DNA of 64,000 bases, taken from Verrucomicrobiota bacterium. GTDB lineage: Bacteria > Verrucomicrobiota > Verrucomicrobiia > Palsa-1439. The DNA lies in the NCBI GenBank assembly GCA_003152315.1, contig PLZV01000018.1, positions 37,206 to 101,205 on the forward strand, read 5' to 3'. The notes beneath the pieces are model-generated. The model had not been told where the DNA came from. It made no database searches and saw only the letters and a program-made list of their open reading frames with translations. The stretch's first letter is position 1. Every line of letters starts with the position of its first letter. This document shows, one piece after another, positions 38,058-47,028 of this stretch. A program made the translations under genes and the position numbers.

Positions 38058-38130
38058 TGTAGGTAGGGGCAGACCGCTGGGCTGCCCGTACCCCGAAAAA
38101 CACGGCGCGCCCGGCGACCGCGTCCCTACC
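38058..38130. repeat. Palindromic intergenic repeat
   Basis: GTAGGGGCAGACC-GCT-GGGCTGCCCG is a hairpin starting with GTAGGG; CGCGTCCCTACC closes the unit. It looks like a REP sequence of the type also near 52157-52265. Confidence 0.45.
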
Positions 38131-38143
38131 CCGCACAATACCA

Positions 38144-38198
38144 CTATGGTAGGTATGTATGTATGTGTATGTATGTATGTGTATATGTATGTATATGT
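38144..38198. repeat. GTAT simple-sequence tract
   Basis: About 55 bases of GTAT units interrupted by GTGTAT and ATAT variants, directly abutting the left inverted repeat of the transposase element. It could vary in length by slippage. Confidence 0.85.
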
Positions 38199-39327
38199 AT
38201 GGGGTCAGGTCTCAACATCAAACAATTTGATTGACGCGCGGTGGGGGCACACAGTAGTTATACAGGCCATGGCGCGACCGTTACGCATCGAGATAGCTGG
38301 GGGCTGGTATCACGTGACGGCCCGGGGTAACGAGCGCCGCGCGATTTTCCGTGACGACACCGACCGCAAGCACTGGCTAGCCTTGCTGGAGCAATGGGCG
38401 GAGCGGTTTGAAATACGGATCCACGCCTATGTATTGATGGACAATCATTATCATTTACTGCTGGAGACCCGTGCGGCCAACCTGACACAGGCCATGCAGT
38501 GGTTGCAGGTTAGTTACACGGTCTGGTTCAACCGTCGGCATCGGCGTTCCGGGCATTTATTCCAAGGCCGCTACCGCGCCATTCTTCTGGAGGGAGAAGC
38601 ACTGGGCTGGGAATTGAGTCGATACGTCCATCTGAATCCCGTGCGCGTGACAGCGTTGGGATTGAACAAGGCCGCGCAACGGCACGCGCGGGCTGGCGTG
38701 AACGGAAGACCGAACGCGCAGCAAATACGCAAGCGGCTGGATCGACTGCGACAGTATCGGTGGAGTTCCTACCGCGTTTACACCGGTTTGACCGACCGGC
38801 CGAAATGGTTGACCATCCAGGCGGTGTTGGCTTCTGGCGACGGAGCGATCAGGGCTGCGCAGCACCAACGCTATCGGCAATATGTGGAAGAAGCGATTCG
38901 CGAGGGCCTGCCCGCAAGCCCGTGGGAGCGTCTGGAAGCGCAGGTATTGCTCGGGGGAGCGGAGTTCATGCGGCGCATGAAGCGACAAGCGCGGGGCAAC
39001 ACGCGGGAACAGCCGCAACTAAAACGGCTACGAGAGCGGCCCCGGTTTGCGCGCATCGTGGCGGCAGTAGAGATTGAGAAGGGCGAGAGTTGGAAGACCT
39101 TTCGCGATCGACAGGGTGATTGGGGGCGGGATGTCGCGTTGTATCTGGGACGACGACGCGGGGGCATGCGCTTGCGCGAGTTGGCTGAAGCTGCGGGCGG
39201 TATCGACTACGGCTGCGCACAGATCGCTGTGCACCGCTTGGGGCAACGACTCGCGCACGATCAGAAACTGCGGCGTTTGGTCAAGAAACTAGAAAGCGAA
39301 TTGTTTGATGTTGAGACCTGACCCCAT
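38199..39327. mobile_element. RAYT transposase element with perfect 29-bp inverted ends
   Basis: The 29 bases at 38199-38227, beginning ATGGGGTCAGGTCTCAACAT, are the exact reverse complement of 39299-39327. One transposase gene fills the element. Its stop codon lies inside the right repeat. Total length is 1,129 bp. Confidence 0.88.
38269..39321 (+). CDS. REP-associated tyrosine (Y1, HUH) transposase
   Basis: 350 residues from ATG 38269. N-terminus ARPLRIEIAGGWYHVTARGN is typical. The HUH metal site is in MDNHYHLLLE, the basic motif FNRRHRRSGHLFQGRYRA follows, and the probable catalytic Tyr is in ELSRYVHLNPVR. The extra C-terminal portion (about 200-350) has YRWSSYRVYTG and a basic helical region, and ends inside the terminal repeat. 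It would cut and join single-stranded REP DNA. The longer in-frame ORF to 38146 only translates the GTAT tract. Confidence 0.9.
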   Translation: MARPLRIEIAGGWYHVTARGNERRAIFRDDTDRKHWLALLEQWAERFEIRIHAYVLMDNHYHLLLETRAANLTQAMQWLQVSYTVWFNRRHRRSGHLFQGRYRAILLEGEALGWELSRYVHLNPVRVTALGLNKAAQRHARAGVNGRPNAQQIRKRLDRLRQYRWSSYRVYTGLTDRPKWLTIQAVLASGDGAIRAAQHQRYRQYVEEAIREGLPASPWERLEAQVLLGGAEFMRRMKRQARGNTREQPQLKRLRERPRFARIVAAVEIEKGESWKTFRDRQGDWGRDVALYLGRRRGGMRLRELAEAAGGIDYGCAQIAVHRLGQRLAHDQKLRRLVKKLESELFDVET

Positions 39328-39360
39328 TTCCCTTAATCCGGGGATCTCGACCTGAGGTAA

Positions 39361-39591
39361 ACGGGCGGGACGCCCGTTCTACGATCCGTTAATCCGCTCC
39401 GAGGGGGGGGGTCCAAGCCTGCATATCATTAATCGATTGTTTTACTGGACAAGATGTTGGGGGATGGGTATAGTTGGCGCGTGAATGTGAGAGCATTTTG
39501 GATTGGGGAGACCCGCGCACGACGGCAAGGCGGACGGCTACTGGCGGGACGCCAGTGCCACTCGAAACAGAAGGTTGCGGGCGGGACGCCC
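39361..39591. repeat. Three hairpins with a shared GGCGGGACGCC core
   Basis: ACGGGCG-GGA-CGCCCGT (39361-39377), ACTGGCG-GGA-CGCCAGT (39540-39556) and GGGCGGGACGCCC (39579-39591). The outer arms change together between copies while pairing is kept. Confidence 0.7.
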
Positions 39592-39660
39592 ACGCCATTG
39601 CGCCGACGGCACATATTCGGCGCGTCTCGTCGGACTCGGCTATCGGAGAACGAGGGTCTT

Positions 39661-39790
39661 GAAAAACATACGTTTCTGCGAAACGAACCCGATTTGCAAA
39701 CGCGAAATTGCGCACGGATGTTGCAGGGTGGCAGGAGGTTAGGATGCGCAAAAAATTTATTCGCAATCGGGTTCGTTTGGCGAAGAAATG
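39661..39790. repeat. Dispersed inverted-repeat element, copy B
   Basis: Arms AAACGAACCCGATT (39681-39694) and AATCGGGTTCGTTT (39765-39778) pair perfectly. Relative to copy A at 4551-4690 one A-T pair is lost from both arms together, so pairing has been kept. Confidence 0.75.
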
Positions 39791-39901
39791 CGCAGGTGAC
39801 TCGATGTCGGTCAACTCAATGACTGGACGTTTCCTCTTGAGTAACCGAGCTTCTAATGCCTATTCTCCGACCACACGGCTAAATAGGAGTCCACTACCGT
39901 C

Positions 39902-40960
39902 ATGAAAAAATACGTTCGTCAACTCATTCGCCTGGTCGCACTGGGGATACTCGGCATCGTGCTTGTTCCCGGTTGTCGTGCCGACGGCCCGTACCACTTT
40001 TTGAAGGAAATAGCTGTCGGCGGCGAAGGCGGCTGGGACTATCTCTCCATCGATGAAGGCGCACGCCGCCTCTACCTCTCCCATGCCACCAAGGTTGTGG
40101 TGATTGACATCGACAAGGAGAAAGTTGTTGGCGAAATCGCCGATACACCCGGGGTCCATGGTCTCGCACCCGCGCCGGAGCTTCAACGCGGCTTTACCAG
40201 CAACGGTCAGGAATCCAAGGCCAGCATTATCGATCTGAAAACACTCAAGACCCTTTCCAAGGTGGACACCGGCCAAAATCCGGACGCGGTCCTGTATGAG
40301 CCGGGCCAGCAAGAGGTCTATACGTTTAACGGGCGCGGGCAATCGGCGACGGTGTTTGAGGGCAAGACCGGCAAGGTGGTCGCCACGATCACGCTTCCCG
40401 GCAGACCGGAGTTTCCCGCTGCCGATCCGAAAGCGGGGCGCGTCTACGACAACATCGAAGACAAGAGCACTGTGGTCGCGATCGATACCAAGACGCACCA
40501 GGTCACGAATACCTGGTCGATCGCACCGGGCGAAGGGCCTTCGGGTATGGCGATCGACGTCGCGCATCACCGACTCTTCCTTGGCTGCCACAACAAACTA
40601 ATGGTGATGATGGACAGCGCCACCGGCAAAGTGATCGGCACGGTGCCCATCGGGGACCGGGTTGACGCCAATGCGTTCGATCCAGGCACGCAGTTCGCCT
40701 TCAGCTCCAATGGTGACGGCACCGTCACCATCGCCCACGAAGAATCGCCCGACAAACTAATCGTTGTGCAAACGCTGGCGACCGAACGGGGGGCGCGTAC
40801 CATGGCGCTCGATCCCAAGACCCACAGGATTTACCTGGCTTCCGCCAAATACGAGCCGCAACCAGCGCCAACCCCAGACGCCCCTCGGCAGCGTCCGAAG
40901 ATTATTCCCGGTAGTTTCAAAGTCCTCGTGTATGGGATGGACAAGACAGCCGGTCACTAG
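39902..40960 (+). CDS. Secreted YVTN/YncE-like beta-propeller protein
   Basis: 352 residues; N-terminal hydrophobic segment ending VLVPGC (Cys about 25), so probably a lipoprotein. The body has repeated blades: GGWDYLSIDEGARRLYLSHA, TKVVVIDIDKEKVVGEI, SIIDLKTLKTL, VVAIDTKTHQVTNTW, ARTMALDPKTHRIYLASA. This pattern fits a seven-bladed YVTN/YncE-type propeller. Function unknown; a binding or scaffold role at the cell surface is inferred. AGGAG is 11-15 bp before the ATG. Confidence 0.85.
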   Translation: MKKYVRQLIRLVALGILGIVLVPGCRADGPYHFLKEIAVGGEGGWDYLSIDEGARRLYLSHATKVVVIDIDKEKVVGEIADTPGVHGLAPAPELQRGFTSNGQESKASIIDLKTLKTLSKVDTGQNPDAVLYEPGQQEVYTFNGRGQSATVFEGKTGKVVATITLPGRPEFPAADPKAGRVYDNIEDKSTVVAIDTKTHQVTNTWSIAPGEGPSGMAIDVAHHRLFLGCHNKLMVMMDSATGKVIGTVPIGDRVDANAFDPGTQFAFSSNGDGTVTIAHEESPDKLIVVQTLATERGARTMALDPKTHRIYLASAKYEPQPAPTPDAPRQRPKIIPGSFKVLVYGMDKTAGH

Positions 40961-40997
40961 CCGCGGCATTTCGTCGTACCGATAATGGCGGGCTCAG

Positions 40998-41594
40998 TCA
41001 CCCACCCTGCCCAAACGGAATGGCCAGCTTGAGGCCGATGAATGCCTGCCCTGTCTGGGGGTCGTGAATGGTAACTTCCGACTTAATCTGGGCATGGCCG
41101 AATCTGCCAAACATGGGAAGGGAATACTGCGGCGCGGGGATTCGGCTGCCGGGCTCGTTCGGCGGCGCATCCCCGAGATCATACGTGAACTCGAATCTCT
41201 TGGCTGTCTCCTGCGCAGTAAAGGTCATTCGATCGAGCCCATACTTGGCGACTTGAAACATTCTTCCGATGGGCGATAAACTTTCCTCCTGGATACCGTA
41301 TTCACTTTCAAACTTCATCCACCGGTCCGCAGGGCTCGTGATATTGGGTTTGATGATATCGCCCACGTCCCGTCCCTTCGCGTCGACGACAAAGGCTGCG
41401 TTCGTTTGGGTTGTGGAGTGCGGCAGGGCGGGCCGCGAAAGGTGGGAAGGATTACTATAGTCCACCAATCGGGTGGTCTGTAGAGTCTGTGCCTGGGCGC
41501 AAGAAACTGGCCCAAAACACACGACGAACCTCGCTACGGCTACCCATAGGACTGCCAGCGATGAACGGTTGATGCTTCTCGGCTTCAACTTCAT
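40998..41594 (-). CDS. Secreted protein of unknown function
   Basis: 198 residues from ATG 41594; a longer in-frame start at 41639 adds 15 residues with no signal character. Signal-peptide-like segment LAVLWVAVARFVVCFGPVSCAQ. The mature part ends with alternating strands (KSEVTIHDPQTGQAFIGLKLAIPFG) and may be a small barrel or beta-rich protein. No family recognised. Confidence 0.65.
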   Translation of the reverse strand: MKLKPRSINRSSLAVLWVAVARFVVCFGPVSCAQAQTLQTTRLVDYSNPSHLSRPALPHSTTQTNAAFVVDAKGRDVGDIIKPNITSPADRWMKFESEYGIQEESLSPIGRMFQVAKYGLDRMTFTAQETAKRFEFTYDLGDAPPNEPGSRIPAPQYSLPMFGRFGHAQIKSEVTIHDPQTGQAFIGLKLAIPFGQGG

Positions 41595-41692
41595 CCAAGT
41601 CACCCGGCCACAACTTACACCCGTTTCAACATTTTGCAAATGGATGCGGCCAGAAAAAGGTGATCAGCCTGTAGCGAGAGGCCGCGAACAAC

Positions 41693-42658
41693 TCATTCGC
41701 TCTTTGGTTTGCCAGACTCTTTCTCGATCTCGCGCAGTTTCCTGAGGCGGTCCTTGACCTGACGTTCGGCATTGACCTTCTTCATCTGCTCCAGCACGTC
41801 CGCGTAAAGTTCCAGGATCGCAATGAGTTCAGGATTATTGGCGCCGACGAGCTTCTCTTTCACCGCCAAATCGCGTTTGAGGTACGGCTCAGCCGACATG
41901 AACTTGCCCTGATTGTAATAGAATTTTGCCAGGAAATCCAAGGACTGGGCGACATCAGCGCCGTCCGGCTTTGCTCTTTCACGGATCGCCAGCGCGCGCT
42001 TGTACATGGCCTCGGCCTCCTTGTATTTCCTCAGCTTCTCGTCGAGGTACGCGATGTTGTGGCAGACGTTGCCCAGCTTCGGATCTTCCGGGCCCAACGA
42101 TTTTTCCCGGGCAGCAAGCACGCGCTCATGCAGGGCCAGAGCGTCCGCGTATTTGTTCTGGCGCTGGTACGCCCAGGCCAGCGTCTCGCACGTGTCGATG
42201 GTTTCGCTGTTATCCGCGCCTTTGGCCTTCTCGAGAACCGCGATCGCCTTTCGGAGTGCCTGTTCCGCGTCGGTGTACTTTTCCAATAAGACGTAAAGGG
42301 AGCCGAGGCTTTCCCAAGTGCCGGCAACTTCAAGGGACTCGGCGCCGATGTTCTTTTCCTGTATCGAAATGATGCGCTGATAGATCGGGACGGCGTCGGC
42401 GTAGCTCTTCTGCGCTTCGTGCATACGGGCGAGATTCAAGAGCATGTTCGTGAGCTTCTCATCATCCGCGCTCAGCTTCTCTTCGGCCATCTTGATCGCC
42501 TGCCCTTCGCGCTCGACGGCCTCGGCATACTTGCCCTGCTGAAACAACTCGATGGCTTGGGTGTTAACGTCCGCGTAGGTGAGCGCCTTGGCGGGATCGG
42601 CCGTAACGACGGTTGTGAGGAACAGCATCGCGAGAGACAACGTAAGAAATGTCTTCAT
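41693..42658 (-). CDS. Secreted tetratricopeptide-repeat protein (TPR_12 type)
   Basis: 321 residues from ATG 42658, which has GGAGG upstream; an in-frame start at 42694 is rejected. Signal peptide (TFLTLSLAMLFLTTVVTA). About six 42-residue TPR units of the kinesin-light-chain type follow: GKYAEAVEREGQAIKMAEE, KSYADAVPIYQRIISIQEK, KYTDAEQALRKAIAVLEKA, KYADALALHERVLAAREKS, KYKEAEAMYKRALAIRERA, KFMSAEPYLKRDLAVKEK. It probably mediates protein interactions in the periplasm. It is divergent from the neighbouring CBM-like gene. Confidence 0.87.
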   Translation of the reverse strand: MKTFLTLSLAMLFLTTVVTADPAKALTYADVNTQAIELFQQGKYAEAVEREGQAIKMAEEKLSADDEKLTNMLLNLARMHEAQKSYADAVPIYQRIISIQEKNIGAESLEVAGTWESLGSLYVLLEKYTDAEQALRKAIAVLEKAKGADNSETIDTCETLAWAYQRQNKYADALALHERVLAAREKSLGPEDPKLGNVCHNIAYLDEKLRKYKEAEAMYKRALAIRERAKPDGADVAQSLDFLAKFYYNQGKFMSAEPYLKRDLAVKEKLVGANNPELIAILELYADVLEQMKKVNAERQVKDRLRKLREIEKESGKPKSE

Positions 42659-42831
42659 GCAGTAGCCTCCTACACTTGAAATGTACCAGTCCACCCGCTA
42701 CGCCGCAACTGTGTTCGGTGGCAGGTCCATGGAATCCCGGCCACCGTCAATCGCACCATAATTCCATATAGATTTCTTGCTAAAACAAGGGCGAATGGCA
42801 TTGTTAACCGGAACTCGAAAAGGAAGACGAC

Positions 42832-44427
42832 ATGAAACGATTTGCACTCCGCTCGCTCGCCTTCACCGTCGGCCTACTGTTCCTGGCCGACCGCCCCACC
42901 CTGTCGCAATCCGCCACGAATGTCTTTTTCAGTGGGGCTTTCGAGAACATCGACGCGCGCGGCGTATTGTTGGATTGGAAACCCATCAGCGGCGATACGG
43001 TGCGCCTCGCGGAAGAAGGCAGCAACCATTATTGCGTCCTTACGACGACGAATGCGCAGCGGCCAACGGTGATCAGCACGAGACTGCCGCTCGATCAATC
43101 GTGGAGAAAATTGAAAGTGTCCGCGCGGCTGAGAGCCCGGAATCTGCAACTTGGCGAGCAAGCCTGGCAGAATGCCAGGGTGATGCTGCGTTTTGAAGAT
43201 GAGATCGGCAAACCCCTCGGCTTTCCGTCCTGCCCGCAATTGAGCGTTGATTCAGACTGGGTGACACTGAGCACGACGTTCGGAGTGCTCACGGGCGCGA
43301 CGACGCTCGCCATCGAGCCGGGCGTTTATGGTCCCGCCGGTGAGTTGAGCGTGGACGACATCACGGTGCTCCCGAACCCGCCCATCGAGGCGCTCCCGAT
43401 TCAAGCGGGCTTTCCGGAGGGCACGTTTGAAAAGCTCGAAGCGGACGGCAGCCCGGTGGGTTGGAAGCTGCCCAAGGAACCGAACGTGAAGGTTCTTGAG
43501 GAGAACGGTAATCACTTCCTCCGCCTCGTCAATGAAAGATCCGGCAGTACCACGGCCATCGAGGACAATCGCTTCACACTCGATTCGAAGTGGAAAGTGC
43601 TGAAGGTCAGCGCGCGATTGCGGAGCAAGGACCTCAAGATTGGCACCAACACGATGGATGGTGCGCGGATGCAGTTCGTCTTTGAGGATGCCACCGGTAA
43701 AATGGTTGGCGGGTGGCCGCCGGCACCGGCGTTACGGCAGGATTCCGATTGGGTCACCAAGACAGTGCGAGCCCCGATTCCGCCGGGCGCGATGTATGTC
43801 AAGCTTCTGCCCGCGCTGTACGACGCGACGGGAACGTTCGACATGGACGATGTACAAATCGGCGAGGCACCGGCTCTGGAGGCTTTGCCGCTAACAACAG
43901 GCTTTCCAGAAGGCACATTTGAGAAGCTTGACGACGCAAGCCGACCGCAAGGTTGGCGGTTTAGTGATCCGAAATTGTGCGCGGTGGTCGCCGAGGGAAG
44001 CAACCACTTCCTGCGGGTCTCGAACGACACTCCGGGTAAGAGCATCCAGGCGCAAGGACGTTTCCAACTCGATCCAAAATGGATTTCACTTAAAGTGACC
44101 GTGCGGATGCGAACCGTTAATTTACAGCTTTCCACGGCATCGAATGTTGTCTCCGATGCGCGGCTGCAGTTTGTATTTGAGGATGGTCAGGGCAAGCGCG
44201 TCGGCGGCTGGCCGAAAGTCCCGACGCTGAAAACAAACTCCGCCTGGATTGTGAACGACGTCGTCAACGATATTCCCAAAGGGTCGGTTTACATCGTGTT
44301 CGCGCCCGCGCTCTACAACGCGACCGGGGACCTGGACGTCGATGACATCACGGTGGAGCCCAAGTTGGCGACGGAGCAAGCTGCGCCGCCGGCAGCGGCG
44401 CCTGCCAACGGCAATCTGCCGCAATGA
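42832..44427 (+). CDS. Secreted protein with three CenC-like/galactose-binding repeats
   Basis: 531 residues with a signal peptide (SLAFTVGLLFLADRPTLSQ). Three copies of about 165 residues (near 30-180, 195-345, 360-510) share FPEGTFEKL, GNHFLRL, LKVSARLR, ARMQFVFED, VGGWP and DMDDVQI. These are jelly-roll features of carbohydrate-binding CenC-like modules. No catalytic domain is attached. It may bind polysaccharide at the cell surface; ligand unknown. Confidence 0.8.
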   Translation: MKRFALRSLAFTVGLLFLADRPTLSQSATNVFFSGAFENIDARGVLLDWKPISGDTVRLAEEGSNHYCVLTTTNAQRPTVISTRLPLDQSWRKLKVSARLRARNLQLGEQAWQNARVMLRFEDEIGKPLGFPSCPQLSVDSDWVTLSTTFGVLTGATTLAIEPGVYGPAGELSVDDITVLPNPPIEALPIQAGFPEGTFEKLEADGSPVGWKLPKEPNVKVLEENGNHFLRLVNERSGSTTAIEDNRFTLDSKWKVLKVSARLRSKDLKIGTNTMDGARMQFVFEDATGKMVGGWPPAPALRQDSDWVTKTVRAPIPPGAMYVKLLPALYDATGTFDMDDVQIGEAPALEALPLTTGFPEGTFEKLDDASRPQGWRFSDPKLCAVVAEGSNHFLRVSNDTPGKSIQAQGRFQLDPKWISLKVTVRMRTVNLQLSTASNVVSDARLQFVFEDGQGKRVGGWPKVPTLKTNSAWIVNDVVNDIPKGSVYIVFAPALYNATGDLDVDDITVEPKLATEQAAPPAAAPANGNLPQ

Positions 44428-44471
44428 GCCGGGGATTCCGGTGGGACGAAGCGCGCCGACACGTGATTGAG

Positions 44472-45215
44472 TTACTCGTCCAGGTGGAACTCAATGGGAA
44501 CTTCGACCTGTGAGCTTACGGGAATGCCCGCCACGGTCGCGGGCTTAAAATGCCACCGTTTGACGGCCCGCATTGCGGCCTGATCGAGCAAGACGTAGCC
44601 GGAGCTTTCCTTGACCGCCAAGGTTTCGACAGTACCCTCCGCATTCAGCCGAACGCTCAGGATAACGGTCCCTTGTTGTCCCATCCTTCGTGCTTCGAGC
44701 GGATAGATCGGTGGCGGGTTATTGCCGTAGCGCGGATCGCCCCAAGCCGCACCTCCGCTGCCACCTCTTCCGCGTCCGGTACCCGGGCCGGGCACACCAC
44801 CCCCAACCGTGCCCGTGCGATGAACGGTGCCGCCAGTGCTCGCATACAGATTGGTGTTGATGGGATGTGGCTTCGGGGCTTCGGTCGGCGGCGTGGGCGG
44901 CGGTAGCTCTGCGTTGGGATCGGGCATAATCATCTCATCGGTGGGGACTACATCCTGTTGTAACTCGGGAGTCGCCTCGGGAACCGGCTGATCGGGAGGA
45001 GGTGGAGGTTCCGGCAGAACGGGAGCGCTGTCGCCGCCGCCGGGCGGGCCTTCCGCAAGTTCGACTTCGACGTTGCCATCACCCGTGCCAGTCACAGCTT
45101 CTTGAACCACAAGACCGCGACCGAACAAAACCAGGGCATGCAGGGCAATCGCCACCGTAAAGCTCAGAATGAGCCGCTTGGAAAATGAATCGAGCATGTC
45201 AAAAACTAGGGCCAC
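44472..45215 (-). CDS. tonB: TonB family energy transducer
   Basis: 247 residues: short cytoplasmic N-terminus, one membrane anchor (LILSFTVAIALHALVLFG, about 14-31), a Pro-rich periplasmic spacer (PEPPPPPDQPVPEATPE), a Gly-rich segment, and a C-terminal TonB domain (IYPLEARRMGQQGTVILSV, then AVKRWHFKPATVAG). It links the proton-motive force harvested by ExbB and ExbD to outer-membrane receptors. It is the last gene of a three-gene operon, 24 bp after exbD. Confidence 0.93.
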   Translation of the reverse strand: MALVFDMLDSFSKRLILSFTVAIALHALVLFGRGLVVQEAVTGTGDGNVEVELAEGPPGGGDSAPVLPEPPPPPDQPVPEATPELQQDVVPTDEMIMPDPNAELPPPTPPTEAPKPHPINTNLYASTGGTVHRTGTVGGGVPGPGTGRGRGGSGGAAWGDPRYGNNPPPIYPLEARRMGQQGTVILSVRLNAEGTVETLAVKESSGYVLLDQAAMRAVKRWHFKPATVAGIPVSSQVEVPIEFHLDE

Positions 45216-45239
45216 CCCGTGGCGAAGTCAACCGCCTCA

Positions 45240-45662
45240 CTATTTATGGATGACCTGTTCCTTCTTGGTCTGGATGGCGACTTTCACGATACCGACCTGA
45301 CGCGCCTCGTCGAGCACTGTCACCACCTTGCCGAACACGACTTTCTCGTCGCCATTGATGAAGACTTTCGGTTCCGCATAGGTATCGCGCAGTGACTCCA
45401 GGTATGGACGTAACTGGTCCGGTTCGATCTTCTCTTTGTTGTAAAAGATGTCGCCTTGCTCGGTAATGCTAATGATGGCGAAGTCCTTCTGCTCTTGGGG
45501 GGCACTGGTCGCCGCCGCCGGCAGATTCACCTGCACACCTTGGTTCTTGATCATGCTGAGGGATACCATCAGAAACGTTGCGAGCAGGAAGAACATGATG
45601 TCGATGAGCGGAATGATCTCGATGCGTGCTCGCTTGCGGGAACTGGGTGAAGGAACATTCAT
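45240..45662 (-). CDS. exbD: Biopolymer transport protein ExbD
   Basis: 140 residues, single N-terminal membrane segment. The conserved acidic residue that carries protons lies in IEIIPLIDIMFFLLATFLM. The periplasmic domain has KVFINGDEKVVFGKVV near the end. It works with ExbB. The operon order is exbB-exbD-tonB with short gaps (9 and 24 bp). Confidence 0.93.
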   Translation of the reverse strand: MNVPSPSSRKRARIEIIPLIDIMFFLLATFLMVSLSMIKNQGVQVNLPAAATSAPQEQKDFAIISITEQGDIFYNKEKIEPDQLRPYLESLRDTYAEPKVFINGDEKVVFGKVVTVLDEARQVGIVKVAIQTKKEQVIHK

Positions 45663-45671
45663 TGGCCAGCC

Positions 45672-46343
45672 CTAGTGAGCCGATGCTCCCGATGAAGCGG
45701 AACGTCCCACTTGCATGCTCGAACCACCGGACCCGGTGGCCGCGCCCCCGCCCTGTCCGAGCAATAGTTCGAGTTGGGAGCCGGCGTCCTGGACGACGTT
45801 GCGCGCTTCCTCGAGTCGGGCGTTTAAATAGTTGAAGGGGATCAACGCCGTAATGGCGATGGCCAGGCCGAACGCCGTGGCGATAAGCGCCTCCGCGATA
45901 CCACCGGTGATCGCCATGGGGCTGCCGAGTTCCTGCGCGCCGAGCAAGCCGAACGCGCGAATGAGTCCCGTGACTGTCCCGAGCAAGCCGAGCAACGGTG
46001 CGAGGGTGATGATCGTGTCGAGAATCGGCAGGCCGCGGTTGAAGCGTTGCAGCTCCTGATTGGCCGCCTTGAGGTAGGCGTTGCTCAGCGACTTTTCGCG
46101 ATGTGTCAACCCATAGACGACAATGCGGGCGATGTAATCATTGCTGCCTTCGCCGGCCCGAATCGCGGCGTTAATATTGCCCTTTTCGACCTGGCTGAAA
46201 ATATTCTCCACGACATCGGGGTCGCGACGGAAATGCTCACGAACGCGAAAGAGAATCCGTTCGATGACTGTTGTCAGGGCAACGATAGACGTGATCAACA
46301 GCGGCCACATAACCGGGCCGCCCTTCAAGAATAGCCGTATCAT
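45672..46343 (-). CDS. exbB: MotA/TolQ/ExbB proton channel protein ExbB
   Basis: 223 residues, N-terminal membrane segment (GGPVMWPLLITSIVAL), cytoplasmic helix, and two further membrane segments. Signature LDTIITLAPLLGLLGTVTGLI and IAEALIATAFGLAIAI. C-terminus Gly/Ser/Ala-rich. First gene of the operon. Confidence 0.94.
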   Translation of the reverse strand: MIRLFLKGGPVMWPLLITSIVALTTVIERILFRVREHFRRDPDVVENIFSQVEKGNINAAIRAGEGSNDYIARIVVYGLTHREKSLSNAYLKAANQELQRFNRGLPILDTIITLAPLLGLLGTVTGLIRAFGLLGAQELGSPMAITGGIAEALIATAFGLAIAITALIPFNYLNARLEEARNVVQDAGSQLELLLGQGGGAATGSGGSSMQVGRSASSGASAH

Positions 46344-46590
46344 GGTTTCTTCATCCGTAATGGCATTGTTCGGGAACGGTTCGCAGAAGATAAGATCGCT
46401 AACTCAAAAGGGCTCTCCTCACCTTTAATGCCTGTCGTACCAGAGGCAAGGCGAAGGTAGGAGCAACCTGAAAAAAAGTCTAGCCCTTTCTTGCGGAGCG
46501 TTTTCCTTCAAAAAAAGCTTGTCATCCGAGTTACATTTTCATAACAAGAGCTTGTCTCACCCAACCAAGTGTTCGTGGAGGCTAGGAGAT

Positions 46591-46974
46591 ATGAAGAGTA
46601 CCACCTCTCTGCGTGGTTCAGCCGAAATGGGTGTCGCGCGACTGCTGCCGTTGGTTTTAGTCGCAAATCTTGCCGTCGCAACGGTAGCATTTGCCGATGA
46701 CCAAACGAGCTCACCGGCGAAACCGGTCACAGCCATTGTGGAAGCCAACACCACCACGAATACACCCAGTTCAGTCAAGAGCGAAGGGCTGAAGGGCAAA
46801 GTAATCATTACGGGTTCGAACATCCCACAAGACGTCAAGCGAGTTGGGCGCACGACCGACGCCATTTCCCCGGTCCTCATCATTGACCAGCAGGACATCC
46901 AGCGCAGCGGCGCAACGACTGTCGGAGATGTTCTGAAGCGAGTACCATTTGCCACGACGGGGCCGGGACGCTGA
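46591..46974 (+). pseudogene. TonB-dependent receptor reduced to signal and partial plug domain
   Basis: 127 residues from ATG 46591, with AGGAGA just upstream. Signal peptide (LLPLVLVANLAVATVAFA), then a plug start: KVIITGSNIPQDVKRVGRTT, VLIIDQQDIQRSGATTVGDV, then a stop inside the plug after TTGPGR. The about 600-residue barrel is missing, and sequence after the stop does not resume it in any frame. It is divergent from exbB. It is either a decayed receptor or a deliberate orphan plug; I lean to decay, although ribosome site and signal are intact. Confidence 0.75.
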
Positions 46975-47028
46975 GTTTGGCATATCTCGGAATTGCTCGC
47001 GTCCATTTCCAACGACGCTGATAAACAA

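Larger units (their letters stand above)
37893..38268. other. Intergenic region with palindromes and a simple-sequence tract
   Basis: Contains a GC-rich palindromic stretch (38058-38130), a GTAT simple repeat (38144-38198) and the left inverted repeat of the RAYT element (38199-38227). No gene. Confidence 0.6.
39328..39901. other. Repeat-rich intergenic region
   Basis: No gene. It contains three short palindromes sharing a GGCGGGACGCC core (39361-39377, 39540-39556, 39579-39591), a G-run near 39404, and copy B of the dispersed inverted-repeat element (39661-39790). Confidence 0.65.

Noticed and set aside
38146-38268. Start of the transposase at 38146
   Set aside because: The extra 41 residues translate the GTAT tract and the inverted repeat. 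Family N-termini begin at the ARPLRIEI sequence, matching ATG 38269.
39932-40960. Possibility that the beta-propeller gene is an enzyme (NHL or lactonase)
   Set aside because: No catalytic residues recognised; only repeated YVTN-like blades.
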